From the IMG/VR virus record IMGVR_UViG_3300032069_000025, positions 1-38,738 of that record: a stretch of DNA of 38,738 nucleotides; one strand, given 5' to 3'. Both the position numbers and the translations under genes were made by a program. Shown piece by piece: positions 1 through 7,427 of this stretch. How positions within the stretch are numbered: position 1 is the first letter of the stretch; each line of letters begins with the position of its first letter. The DNA is from a virus. The notes beneath the pieces were generated by a model. It was not told the origin of the DNA, searched no databases, and worked only from the letters and a program-made list of their open reading frames with translations.

Positions 1-89
1 GTTGATTCCCTGCACCCGGCAGATGTCGCCGGGCGAGGTGAAGTCCTGGAGATGGTCAAGCACTGCTAGGACCCGGGTCAGGTGGCTCA
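1..89. repeat. Terminal direct repeat, left copy (circle closure)
   Basis: Bases 1-89 are identical to 38650-38738. The repeat lies inside one small leftward gene that reads continuously only when the two ends are joined. This is what an assembler leaves on a circular or circularly permuted molecule. A true short terminal repeat is possible but less likely, because the cut falls within a gene. Confidence 0.95.
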
Positions 90-90
90 T
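1..90 (-). CDS. Small winged-helix-like DNA-binding protein, N-terminal part (continues at the right end)
   Basis: The ATG is at 90-88 and the reading frame runs leftward off the window, then continues at 38649 down to a TGA at 38554-38556. The joined product is 61 residues, beginning MSHLTRVLAVLDHLQDF. The start overlaps the stop of the upstream leftward gene as ATGA (87-90), which supports this start and suggests translational coupling. It is the last gene of the leftward operon. See the right-end entry for the protein description. Confidence 0.6.
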   Translation of the reverse strand, partial: MSHLTRVLAVLDHLQDFTSPGDICRVQGIN

Positions 91-320
91 GCTGTGTTCC
101 CCTTCCGGGATTTCGTCGCCCGTTTCTCTGCAACGGCCAGTCGCACGGCCTGGGCGTAGCACCATCCAAGCGGCAACCAATATGTGCGCCGCTCGCCCTT
201 GAGCCGCAGGCCCAATACATCGCCGGGGGGCTTCAGGCTGACTACAATCGGGCGGCAGCGGCCCTGAGAAAAAAGGGCGGTAGATACGATCCTGACTACC
301 GGCCGTCGTAGGGTTGTCAT
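87..320 (-). CDS. Conserved-looking small phage protein, 77 aa
   Basis: The ATG at 320-318 follows a GGAGG ribosome site (about 329-333). The product is small, basic and probably a beta fold, with the pattern RPIVVSLKPPGDVLGLRLKG followed by RRTYWLPLGWCYAQAVRLAV. I recognise this type of protein from tailed phages but know no function for it. Its start overlaps the stop of the 113-residue gene (ATGA at 317-320) and its stop overlaps the start of the HTH gene, so the three are probably translated together. A longer reading to base 371 in the same frame lacks the good ribosome site. Expression is from the divergent region near 906-1250. Confidence 0.65.
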   Translation of the reverse strand: MTTLRRPVVRIVSTALFSQGRCRPIVVSLKPPGDVLGLRLKGERRTYWLPLGWCYAQAVRLAVAEKRATKSRKGNTA

Positions 321-658
321 GCTGTTACCTCCTTTGGCCTCGGCTGTGGCCCCTCGGGCCACTGCGAGCAAAACGCTCGCGCGGCGTCCGTATCGATTGG
401 GTGGATCGTGCCCCCATCCCCATCGACCCCTGGACCGAAATCAACACATCGGACGACGAGGCTCGCAGCTCGCTCGCCGGCACAATAGTCTGCGGGGCCA
501 CATATTATGCCCCGTTCCAGGCCGGCGAACCCCGGAGGCTCCACCCCAGGCCACTGCGCCGGAGCCCTCAAGATCACGACTGGCGCCCCGTGGCACGAGA
601 TGCCAGCCCGCGTTTCCAAATATGCTTCGACCCCATTTGGGTATGTGTAGATTTTCAT
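317..658 (-). CDS. Hypothetical protein, 113 aa, leftward operon
   Basis: It starts at ATG 658-656, 5 bases after a strong AGGAGGAG site. The longer in-frame version to base 850 would bypass that site and overlap the upstream gene. The product begins MKIYTYPNGVEAYLETRAG and is rich in Gly and Pro, with three Cys in the first two thirds (GISCHG, GIICGPADYC). No domain is recognised. The stop overlaps the next gene as ATGA. Position in a leftward operon that converges on the HNH cassette suggests early or lysogeny-associated expression, but nothing in the sequence gives a biochemical role. Confidence 0.6.
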   Translation of the reverse strand: MKIYTYPNGVEAYLETRAGISCHGAPVVILRAPAQWPGVEPPGFAGLERGIICGPADYCAGERAASLVVRCVDFGPGVDGDGGTIHPIDTDAARAFCSQWPEGPQPRPKEVTA

Positions 659-728
659 GGCATCTCCTCCTGCCCCTGTGGGCTGTTGGTTCGCGTCTCC
701 ATTCCCGCCGCACCATGCGGCGACCGAG

Positions 729-905
729 TTACGGAGTGGCAAAGCTGTATGCTGCCCTCTCTGCGTCTGCCCTCGTGGCGTAGACATAGCCATTGGCCAG
801 TATGCGACGCCCGTATGGGTCGCTCGCCAGTTGGTATCCCCCACTGGCAAGGGGAACTAGGTAGTACCAACCCCCTTCTCCACAGACGATCAGCTCTGTT
901 TTCAT
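729..905 (-). CDS. Hypothetical protein, 58 aa, first gene of the leftward operon
   Basis: The ATG at 905-903 is preceded by GGGAGGAG with good spacing, and the frame ends in TAA at 729-731. The product starts MKTELIVCGEGGWYYLVPLA and ends with a helical YATRADAERAAYSFATP tail. The 'VYATRADAERAA' pattern resembles the C-terminal part of small phage proteins of unknown role. No overlapping frame on either strand has a comparable ribosome site. It is the gene nearest the divergent control region, so it would be the first transcribed leftward. A 70-base gap separates it from the next gene. Confidence 0.6.
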   Translation of the reverse strand: MKTELIVCGEGGWYYLVPLASGGYQLASDPYGRRILANGYVYATRADAERAAYSFATP

Positions 906-1365
906 GTTGCTCCTCCCGTCGCGTGATTGATGCCTGTCATATCTGCACGCACGATGCCAAGTGTCGCGGATCAGCTAAGTGTGCGATTTTGCTGGCAAAA
1001 CTGTGTTTGTAGCATTATCGGTCATGGGACGCAACGTCACACGAAAATACCTGCAAATTGGCACTTTGCCCTTAAAAATCAAGCACTTACGAGCATTGGG
1101 GAAGGATTGCAAGCTGTCTGGGTGTTGGGACAAGATTGCAGGCTATTCTTCTTCACAAGCGCCACCTTGTGAATTTCACAAGCTTGAGCTTGTACGGAAC
1201 AAGCATGAGCTTGTGAAAACGAAACCCCACGAAATTTCACAAGCTCGATTTTGTGCTTGACACGGAGAAAATCCCGCGGTATGCGTACTACGCGCGCGTT
1301 TCCTCGGAGCGTAGCGACCCAAGCTCCAAGGTGACTACCCAGGATACACATCGGGGCAATCAGCC
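906..1365. promoter_or_regulatory. Divergent control region with a cluster of TTGTGAA/TTCACAA operators
   Basis: No convincing gene lies between the leftward start at 905 and the terminase small subunit at 1366. Between 1151 and 1246 lie repeated half-sites: TTCACAAGC at 1152-1160; a perfect 17-base inverted repeat CTTGTGAATTTCACAAG at 1166-1182; GCTTGT/ACAAGC at 1188-1204; and 12-base arms GAGCTTGTGAAA (1207-1218) and TTTCACAAGCTC (1235-1246) separated by 16 bases. Further left, ATTGCAAGCT and ATTGCAGGCT are repeated near 1107 and 1136. The arrangement looks like operators for a dimeric repressor; an origin with iterons is the alternative. A possible leftward -10 (GATAAT) lies at 1019-1014. 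Confidence 0.75.
1257..1285 (+). promoter_or_regulatory. Probable sigma-70 promoter for the terminase/structural direction
   Basis: There is a perfect -35 TTGACA at 1257-1262, a 17-base spacer and a weak -10 TATGCG at 1280-1285. It directly abuts the rightmost operator half-site, so a protein bound to the inverted repeats would reach or overlap the -35. The predicted start near 1292 leaves a leader of about 75 bases before the first gene. Confidence 0.5.
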
Positions 1366-1836
1366 ATGCCACTCACGGGTGAGGCCAAGCGACGGTATAA
1401 CGTGATGTACCACGCTCGGCGCACTGGCAAGCTCGATCACATCCGGCCGCGGGAGGTCAAGGTGATTGAGGGTATCGCCGAGGGCAAGAGCGTGGCGCAA
1501 GCGCTGCAGGGTGCTGGGTTCTCGGCTAGCTCTACCAGCTTGCGTGAGCGGTTGCGGCCCGGTGGTGATCTTGCGGAGGCACTGCGGGTCTTGCTGACTG
1601 CCAAGGGTCTGACCATGGACGCGTTGATCGGCAAGGCCAAGGATAAGCTTGATGCACAGCGTCGGTATGGCTCTGGAGAGGACGCGGTAATCGCGGATGA
1701 TAACGACGCGCAACTCCGAGCGGTCGAGATCGGTCTGCGACTCCACGAGCGCGCCGGCACGATCCCGGCGCAGGCACAGTCTGGTGCGGGCAATGTGTCG
1801 CTGACAGTGGTTGAGGTTAACTACCATCAATCGTAA
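1366..1836 (+). CDS. terS: Terminase small subunit
   Basis: The 156-residue protein has the usual small-terminase plan. A helix-turn-helix spans about residues 30-62 (VKVIEGIAEGKSVAQALQGA followed by a recognition-like helix). A helical oligomerisation region follows at about 75-135 (LTMDALIGKAKDKLDAQRR, and DAQLRAVEIGLRLHERAG). The C-terminus is beta-like, as in small terminases that contact the large subunit. It should bind the packaging site and regulate the large subunit, whose gene follows after 326 bases. The start chosen has only a weak GGGG ribosome site; residue 14 is an alternative Met. Assignment rests on fold pattern and position. Confidence 0.75.
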   Translation: MPLTGEAKRRYNVMYHARRTGKLDHIRPREVKVIEGIAEGKSVAQALQGAGFSASSTSLRERLRPGGDLAEALRVLLTAKGLTMDALIGKAKDKLDAQRRYGSGEDAVIADDNDAQLRAVEIGLRLHERAGTIPAQAQSGAGNVSLTVVEVNYHQS

Positions 1837-2162
1837 CTGTGTGGATTCATTGCGAGTAATGGCCCATCAGACACCATTGGTAATGCAGTCGAGCGGGGCC
1901 GAGCGGGCGCGGACCGAAAAATCTCAGGCGCGGTCGATACCCCCCCACCCCCCGCCGACCCGACGCTGCGTTACAACCCACTCCCGTTGGGTACACCCTC
2001 TGGAAGTATTTCGACTCTCTCCCGAGAAGCCAGCGTCATGGGTCGCTCCCATGCGTGAGGCTGGGTACAGACTGAATGCCCATGCGGCTCCATTCGGAGC
2101 CAAAGGAGAGGCGGCCAAGGCCCTAGGGAGAGTTTCCCCTTTCTTTCCCAATCGGAGCTCTG
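1837..2162 (+). other. Gap between terminase genes, no convincing gene
   Basis: These 326 bases contain a C-rich tract (about 1940-1956) and no frame with a ribosome site and a protein-like composition. A rightward open frame covers 1811-2173 but overlaps both terminase genes and codes a Pro/Arg/Ser-rich shadow-type sequence. A long gap is unusual in this compact genome. A packaging (pac or cos) site is a reasonable guess because such sites often lie by the small terminase gene, but nothing in the bases proves it. Confidence 0.4.
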
Positions 2163-3674
2163 ATGCCTCGTAACGCCCGCCGTGCCGCTGAGTCTCCAGG
2201 CCCCTCAGTACTCTACTTGCCCCAAGGTCCTACTCCCGGGTCTAAGTTTCTCCCCCGCTCGTACCAGTTGCCTGTGATTCAAGCCTGGGAGTCAGGCATC
2301 CGGCGTCTCGTTATCGTGTGGCCCCGCCGACATGGCAAGGACTTGGTGTCCCTCGCGATCACGCAGAAGTCCATGCTGCGGCGTCCAGGCCTCTACTGGC
2401 ACATCTATCCGACGAAGGTGCGAGGCCGGGAGGCGTTGTGGGATGGGAGCGACTTCGACAATGTGCCGTTCCGGAATCGGTGGCCGTCGGCGCTGATTGC
2501 GGACAGTCCGAACGGGCCGGGCGGGAAGGCGATCAACGACACGGAGATGCGGATTGACTTCAAGCCGTTTCCGGGGCAGCCTGCGGGCTCCTCGTGGCAG
2601 ATTATGGGCGGGGACAACCCGGATAATCTCGCGGGGCCGAATCCCGTCGGGGTGGTGTTCTCGGAGTACCAGTTGCACGATCCGAAATGCTGGACGAAGA
2701 TCGTGGAGCCGATCCTGGCGGAGAACGGGGGATGGGCGATCTTCGATTTCACGCCCGAAGGCAAGAACCACGCCTACGAGCTCTTTCGCATGGCGGAACG
2801 GGACCCGAAGTGGTTCGCGCAGCGACTCACGGTGGCGGAGGCGCGGCGGGATGCGCCGGGGGAGAAGTGGTTCGGCTCGCCGGTGATCCTGGAACAGGAC
2901 GATCCGGCCTTCCCCATGCGGGACTCCATTGACCAGATGCGGAGGAGCGGGACGCCCGAGGAGGAGATTCAGAGTCAGTACTACTGTTCGTTCGAGGGCA
3001 GCATTCGGGGGGCGATCTTCGGGGACCTGGTGGCGCGGGCGGAACAGGAGAAGCGCGTGGAGTTCTTGCCGTACCGGCCGGAGTTGCCGGTGGGGACGGC
3101 CTGGGACATCGGGCGTGACACGACGGCCATCTGGTGCTTCCAGGAGGTCGGGCAGGCATTACACTTCATTGACTACTTCGAGGAGGCGGGACAGGGGTTG
3201 GACTACTGGTCGCACTTCTTGAAGGAGCGGACGCTGTATCGGTTCGGGCTGCATCTGTTCCCGCACGATATGGCTGTAACGGAGTGGACGGCGACGGAGA
3301 GTCGGTTGGCGCGGGCCGAGACGCTGGGGCTCACGCCGGCCGAGGTGGCGCCGAAGGTGAGTCACGACGATGCGATTGACGCGACGCGGGTGATGTTCCG
3401 GCGGTTGCGGTTCGATGGCGCGAAATGCGCCCGCGGCTTGGATGCCCTGCGGTCCTACCAGTACGCCTGGGACGAGAAACGGCAGTCATTTTCGCGGGAG
3501 CCCGTGCACAATTGGGCGAGCCATGGATCCTCGGCCCTTCGCACACTGGCGGTGGCGTACCGGGCGGGGATGCTGGACGAGTTCGACGAGGAACCGCTCC
3601 AGCGGTATGCCCGGGCACAGACTGATCCGCTGGCGTCGTTTCGCTCGCAGCGGATGGTTCGGGGGAGCGTCTGA
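2163..3674 (+). CDS. terL: Terminase large subunit (packaging ATPase/nuclease)
   Basis: The 503-residue protein carries the two expected domains. In the ATPase, the Walker A-like WPRRHGKD lies at residues 53-60 and the Walker B-like GVVFSEYQ at 163-170, with Glu168 in the catalytic position. In the nuclease, AWDIGRDTTA (Asp315) and FPHDM (Asp369) supply the first two acidic residues. The usual third motif, HDWASHGADAFR in relatives I recall, reads HNWASHGSSALR here (449-460), so two Asp are replaced by Asn450 and Ser457. It would pump DNA into the procapsid and cut the concatemer. A GGAG site precedes the ATG, and the stop overlaps the next start (TGATG). Confidence 0.93.
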   Translation: MPRNARRAAESPGPSVLYLPQGPTPGSKFLPRSYQLPVIQAWESGIRRLVIVWPRRHGKDLVSLAITQKSMLRRPGLYWHIYPTKVRGREALWDGSDFDNVPFRNRWPSALIADSPNGPGGKAINDTEMRIDFKPFPGQPAGSSWQIMGGDNPDNLAGPNPVGVVFSEYQLHDPKCWTKIVEPILAENGGWAIFDFTPEGKNHAYELFRMAERDPKWFAQRLTVAEARRDAPGEKWFGSPVILEQDDPAFPMRDSIDQMRRSGTPEEEIQSQYYCSFEGSIRGAIFGDLVARAEQEKRVEFLPYRPELPVGTAWDIGRDTTAIWCFQEVGQALHFIDYFEEAGQGLDYWSHFLKERTLYRFGLHLFPHDMAVTEWTATESRLARAETLGLTPAEVAPKVSHDDAIDATRVMFRRLRFDGAKCARGLDALRSYQYAWDEKRQSFSREPVHNWASHGSSALRTLAVAYRAGMLDEFDEEPLQRYARAQTDPLASFRSQRMVRGSV

Positions 3675-3829
3675 TGCCTCTCGGCAAGGGCGTGCGCTAC
3701 CGGATGCGGCGGTTGCCCGGCGGCCGGATGCAGGGGCTAGCCTTCAAGGGCAAGCGCGTCGTGGAAGTGAAGGACATGAAGACCGGGAAGACGACCTTGA
3801 CCGGCAAAAGGCGGAAGCGCCGTGCCTGA
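3674..3829 (+). CDS. Small very basic protein, 51 aa
   Basis: The ATG overlaps the terminase stop (TGATG at 3673-3676) and the frame ends in TGA at 3827-3829, eight bases into the portal gene. The product has many Arg and Lys residues and almost no acidic ones (MPLGKGVRYRMRRLPGGRMQ at the start, GKRRKRRA at the end). Small basic genes between the large terminase and portal occur in BPP-1-like podoviruses, but I know no function. Tight coupling on both sides argues it is real despite its length. Confidence 0.6.
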   Translation: MPLGKGVRYRMRRLPGGRMQGLAFKGKRVVEVKDMKTGKTTLTGKRRKRRA

Positions 3830-5495
3830 CGTGGACGTGAAGTCCCTGATTGACCGCCACCAGCGGATGTTGAGCGACCGTCTCAACTATGAGCGGGACT
3901 GGCGGCTGCTGGCGGAATATCTCCAGCCGACGAAGCTCCCGCCCTTGACGGTCGAGAGCGAGCCCGGGTCGCGCAAGACCACGTTCATCTACGACTCGGA
4001 GGGCATGACGGCTCCGACGAAGCTGGCCGCCAATCTCCAGGGCAACCTCGTGAACCCGTCACAAAAGTGGCAGAGTATCAAGGCGTGGCCACCGGAACTG
4101 AACGAGAGAAACACCGCCCAGAACTGGTGCGAGTACGTCAGCACGGGCGTGAACTGGGCCATCGTCAGCAGCAACTTCCCCAATGTGGCCGGCGAGGTGC
4201 TCCATGAGGCACCGATATTCGGCACGGGCACCATGCTCCGCTTCAAGAAACGTCCTGAGCGTCCGGGCGAACGGGGGAAGCTGCTGTGGGAGGGCGTCCC
4301 TATCGGCACGTATTGCATCCAGGAGGACGCTGAGGGGCGGGTGGACACACTCGTTCGGAAGGTGAAGCTATCGCTCCGGGCGGCTTATCAGAACTGGGGC
4401 GAAGCCATTGGCCCGGACCTGGTGAAGGAATTTCTCAAGCGGCCCGACAAGCTGGAGACCTTCACCCAATGGATCATGCCCCGGCAGGACCGGAACCCGA
4501 CCAAGATGGATCGCAAGAACATGCCCTGGGCGAACCTCTGGATGTGGGAGGAGAAGGCCCATCTCATCCACGAGGGCGGATTCCGGCACAACCCCATCAT
4601 CTGCCTGCGGTGGCGGAAAGCCACCAATGAAGTCTGGGGCACCGGGCAAGGCCATCTCGCGCTCCCGGACATTCGCACGTTGAACCGCATTACCGAACTG
4701 AAGTTGCTCGGCGTGGCCATTGACATCGCTCCGGTGCTGTTCGCATTGCAAGGGCGCGTCGTCGGCGACCTGATCTGGGAGCCCTCAGCCGTCAACTGGG
4801 AGAAACAGGCCAACGCGGTGCGCACGATGGGCAGCGGCGGCCGCATTGATATCGCCACCCTGCAAGAGGACCGGCTGATTACGAAAATCCGGCAGGTCTT
4901 CTTCCTGGATCAGATCGAGGCGCTCCCGCCGCTGACCGAAGGTCCGCCCGGCGGCATGAGCCCCTACGAGATCGCCAAGCGCTACGAGCAGTACTACAAG
5001 CTCCTCGGCCCGATATACGGACGCCTCACCACAGAATTCCTGCAACCTATCGTGGAGGGGACGTTCTGGTCCTTGTGGGATGACGGGATGCTCCCGCCGC
5101 CGCCGCCGGAACTCCAGGGCGCCGAATTGCACATCCAGTACGAGGGGCCGCTGTCCAGGGCGCAACGCGCTGATGATGTTACGGGCATCGAACGGTGGCT
5201 CATGTGGGCGCAAAGCGTGATCAACATGACAGGCACTCAGGACGTCATGGATCAGGTGGACCTGGACGAGATGGGCTTGACGGTCGCGCAGGTGGTCGGC
5301 ATGCCGGCCCGCATCACGCGGGGCAAGGAGATCATCGCCCAAATCCGTCAGCAGCGGGCCGCCGCCATGCAGGCGCAGGCCCAAGCCCAAGCGGCGATGT
5401 CGGCGACGCAGGCGATGAAAAATGCCGCGCCGATGGTGAAAGCGCTCCAACCGGCGGGCGGTGGAGCGGGAGCGGCCGCGGGTGGGCAGGCGTAG
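3822..5495 (+). CDS. Portal (head-to-tail connector) protein, T7 gp8-like
   Basis: The 557 residues match the podovirus connector family in length and pattern. The N-terminus is helical with an RDWRLLAEYLQPTK-type segment. The core includes YDSEGMTAPTKLAANLQGNL (residues 57-76) and GTGQGHLALPDIRTLNRITE (about 276-295). The C-terminal tail is Ala/Gln-rich (QAQAQAQAAMSATQAM). It forms the dodecameric ring through which DNA enters and leaves the head and to which the tail tube attaches. The start is a GTG overlapping the preceding small gene by eight bases, with a GGCGGAAG-type site upstream. It should interact with the large terminase, the scaffold and the tail tube A protein encoded downstream. 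Confidence 0.9.
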   Translation: MPDVDVKSLIDRHQRMLSDRLNYERDWRLLAEYLQPTKLPPLTVESEPGSRKTTFIYDSEGMTAPTKLAANLQGNLVNPSQKWQSIKAWPPELNERNTAQNWCEYVSTGVNWAIVSSNFPNVAGEVLHEAPIFGTGTMLRFKKRPERPGERGKLLWEGVPIGTYCIQEDAEGRVDTLVRKVKLSLRAAYQNWGEAIGPDLVKEFLKRPDKLETFTQWIMPRQDRNPTKMDRKNMPWANLWMWEEKAHLIHEGGFRHNPIICLRWRKATNEVWGTGQGHLALPDIRTLNRITELKLLGVAIDIAPVLFALQGRVVGDLIWEPSAVNWEKQANAVRTMGSGGRIDIATLQEDRLITKIRQVFFLDQIEALPPLTEGPPGGMSPYEIAKRYEQYYKLLGPIYGRLTTEFLQPIVEGTFWSLWDDGMLPPPPPELQGAELHIQYEGPLSRAQRADDVTGIERWLMWAQSVINMTGTQDVMDQVDLDEMGLTVAQVVGMPARITRGKEIIAQIRQQRAAAMQAQAQAQAAMSATQAMKNAAPMVKALQPAGGGAGAAAGGQA

Positions 5496-5523
5496 TCAAT
5501 CGCTGCACCGCTGGAGGACGCGC

Positions 5524-5754
5524 ATGTACGGAAACGGCACAGAGTCAGTCGCCCCGCAGGACATCCGGCCGCTCATTATCAAGGTGCGAGCGGACGGGAA
5601 GGGCGTGGAGGTGACCGGACCGATTGTGAATAAGGAGTTGTGCTGGCGGATGCTGACGGATGCTGCGAGCGCCATCCTGAACTACAAGGCCCCGGCGGCG
5701 GGACTCGTTATCCCAACCATCGTACCGCCGACGGACATCGGGAGACCGCAGTAA
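5524..5754 (+). CDS. Hypothetical protein, 76 aa, head module
   Basis: The ATG at 5524 follows GGAGG at 5513-5517, an ideal site. A longer in-frame reading from 5461 overlaps the portal gene and is not needed. The sequence (MYGNGTESVAPQDIRPLIIK at the start, then VEVTGPIVNKELCWRMLTDA) suggests a beta segment followed by a helix. No family is recognised. Its stop overlaps the next gene start (TAATG at 5752-5756). Proteins of this size between portal and scaffold in related phages are usually uncharacterised. Confidence 0.65.
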   Translation: MYGNGTESVAPQDIRPLIIKVRADGKGVEVTGPIVNKELCWRMLTDAASAILNYKAPAAGLVIPTIVPPTDIGRPQ

Positions 5755-6077
5755 TGGAACGCGACGCCCGCGATCTCCGGCTATCACCCGACCCCGAGGC
5801 CCTGAAGCAGGATCGGGACCGGCGGGAGGCCCTGGCACAGCAATACCATTTCTGTTTTACGCAGTACCCCGAGGTGCTCCGGGACATTGAGCATCTCGGT
5901 GGCGTCGGAACGACGCTGTTGGCCACAGACGCCTCCGGGCACTTCGACCGGGACTTGACATTGGTGCGGCTCGGCGGGTATGAACTGGTGAACTTGATTC
6001 GGGGGATGGTCACGGCCGGTCGGCTGGGCTCGGAGGAGCAAACCGGCCATGGAGAGGTACAACGCTCGGCGGAGTGA
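5754..6077 (+). CDS. Bbp19-like small phage protein, 107 aa
   Basis: It is coupled to the previous gene by TAATG. After a charged N-terminus (MERDARDLRLSPDPEALKQD) the core has a pattern like the Bbp19 family of Bordetella phage BPP-1: an aromatic segment and a VLRDIEHLGG helix, a variable middle with FDRDLTL, and a closing GGYELVNLIRGMV helix. The function of this family is not established. The position after the portal and before the scaffold fits those phages. The family assignment is by eye and moderate; gene reality is well supported by coupling and codon pattern. Confidence 0.65.
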   Translation: MERDARDLRLSPDPEALKQDRDRREALAQQYHFCFTQYPEVLRDIEHLGGVGTTLLATDASGHFDRDLTLVRLGGYELVNLIRGMVTAGRLGSEEQTGHGEVQRSAE

Positions 6078-6094
6078 TCGCAGAGGGAGAAGTC

Positions 6095-6427
6095 ATGGCA
6101 GACACGAAAGTCATCGAGTACAAAGACCTGGGATTCGCCAACCAGTGGACGCAGATTCCCAAGGTCTACCAGAAGTGCCTCCTCGCGCAGCACAACCACC
6201 GGCAGATTCTCCTCACGGGCGGGCTGCACAAGATTCAGTGCGACGAATGCGCGTTCGAGTTCACGGAGGAAGGGGAAGCGCCGCTCCTCAAGCGGGAATT
6301 GCCGCTGCCGCCTCCGGCACCGACGCCCGCGTCCCCGGTGGACGTGCAGGCCATCATCCATGCTGCGGTGAGTGCGGCCCTGGCCGCGGTGGAAGCCCGC
6401 GAGAAGGCGAAAGAGCAACGCAAGTAG
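6095..6427 (+). CDS. Hypothetical protein with a CxxC pair, 110 aa
   Basis: The ATG at 6095 is preceded by GAGGGAGA at 6083-6090. An in-frame GTG 21 bases earlier is less likely. The N-terminal half carries one CDEC pair near residues 49-52 with nearby His and Cys residues, suggesting a small metal-binding or ribbon-like fold. A proline-rich linker (LPLPPPAPTPASP) and an Ala-rich charged helix follow, ending in KAKEQRK. No family recognised. It is the last gene before the intrinsic terminator at 6488. Confidence 0.6.
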   Translation: MADTKVIEYKDLGFANQWTQIPKVYQKCLLAQHNHRQILLTGGLHKIQCDECAFEFTEEGEAPLLKRELPLPPPAPTPASPVDVQAIIHAAVSAALAAVEAREKAKEQRK

Positions 6428-6487
6428 GCTGACGCACAACTGAGCCCAAGCCCCGCGTGATCAACGGGGTGGGGGAATCCCGAAAGG

Positions 6488-6526
6488 ACCGGCACCCGAG
6501 CGCTCGGCGGGTGCCGGTTCTTTTTT
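6488..6526 (+). terminator. Intrinsic terminator between portal-side genes and scaffold
   Basis: A perfect 11-base-pair stem, ACCGGCACCCG (6488-6498) with CGGGTGCCGGT (6508-6518), a nine-base loop, and then TC followed by six T. This is a textbook rho-independent terminator, placed 60 bases after the upstream stop and about 20 bases before the scaffold gene. In the middle of a head operon it probably sets a step-down or allows attenuation. No strong promoter was seen just after it. Confidence 0.9.
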
Positions 6527-6545
6527 GGGCCACCGAGGAGATGCA

Positions 6546-7427
6546 ATGCCAAAGACAGCAACGGTTGCCCCTGAGAACTCAGCAACGGCAACGGCGGATT
6601 CAGCGCAAGCACAGCCGGCGGCTCAGCCGACGGATTGGCGGGCCACGCTCCCCGAGGACCTCCGTGCGGAGAAGTCCCTGGAAAGTTACAAGGATGTCGC
6701 CGCACTCGCCAAGGCGTTCGTGGAGACGAAAAAACTCGTCGGGAAGAAGACGGACGGGATGGTGCGAATTCCCGGCGAGGCCGCGACACCGGAGGAACGC
6801 GCCGCATTCCACAAGGCGCTTGGAGTCCCGGACACGCCCGACGGCTACAAGTTCGATGTGGCTGAGGAATTCAAGCCCCTGCTCACGGACGAGGCCCTGA
6901 ACCGCTACCGGCCTATTTTCCACAAGTTGGGCATTCCGCCGCAGACGGCACAGCAACTCGCGCAATTCTACGCCGAGGATCAGGCGCAGCAGCGGGTGGC
7001 AACGCAGCAGGCATTGAAGGCCGAACAGGACAAGCTGCGGGAGAGCCTCGGGGAAGCGACGTGGGACCGGAACCTCGCGCATGCGGAGGCTGGCGTGGAC
7101 TACGTGGCCGCCAAGCTTGGCGAGGAGAAAGGCGAGCAGTTGAAGGCCCTTCTCGATTCCACGCTGCTTGGCGATCACCCGCTCCTCATCGAAGCCTTCA
7201 CCCTGATCGGCAGGGAACTCGCGGAGAGCGGGGCAGTCCAGGTGGAAGGCGTGGCGGGGAACATGCTGGACACGGCGAAGGAATATATCGTGGCAGCCCT
7301 GCAACCGGGGCATCCGGCGATGAACCCGGATCACCCGGAGCATGCGGCTGCGCTGGCAAAGCGACGGGAATACTACCAGCTCGTCAATCTCTACGACCCG
7401 AGGTGGCGAGCGGTTCCGAAGGAATAG
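6546..7427 (+). CDS. Scaffold (capsid assembly) protein
   Basis: The 293-residue protein is acidic, mostly helical and rich in Ala, Gln, Glu and Lys, lying directly before the capsid gene as scaffolds do. It begins with a low-complexity Ala/Thr/Pro/Gln segment (residues 3-30). Next comes a short motif resembling many phage scaffolds (DWRATLPEDLRAEKSLESYK then VAALAKAFVETKKLVG), with VPDTPDGYKF near residue 95. Coiled-coil-like helices rich in Gln follow. It should template procapsid assembly and be lost or ejected on maturation. GAGGAG at 6535-6540 sets the start at 6546. Confidence 0.82.
   Translation: MPKTATVAPENSATATADSAQAQPAAQPTDWRATLPEDLRAEKSLESYKDVAALAKAFVETKKLVGKKTDGMVRIPGEAATPEERAAFHKALGVPDTPDGYKFDVAEEFKPLLTDEALNRYRPIFHKLGIPPQTAQQLAQFYAEDQAQQRVATQQALKAEQDKLRESLGEATWDRNLAHAEAGVDYVAAKLGEEKGEQLKALLDSTLLGDHPLLIEAFTLIGRELAESGAVQVEGVAGNMLDTAKEYIVAALQPGHPAMNPDHPEHAAALAKRREYYQLVNLYDPRWRAVPKE

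Noticed and set aside
655-870. Leftward 71-codon frame ending in ATGA overlap with the 113-residue gene
   Set aside because: It overlaps the better supported 58-residue gene in another frame; only its last 15 codons would be free.
1811-2173. Rightward 120-codon frame between the terminase genes
   Set aside because: It overlaps the ends of both terminase genes and has no ribosome site and no protein-like pattern.
5955-5984. TTGACA ... TATGAA promoter-like match inside the Bbp19-like gene
   Set aside because: Spacer of 18, inside a coding region and upstream of no transcription unit that needs it.
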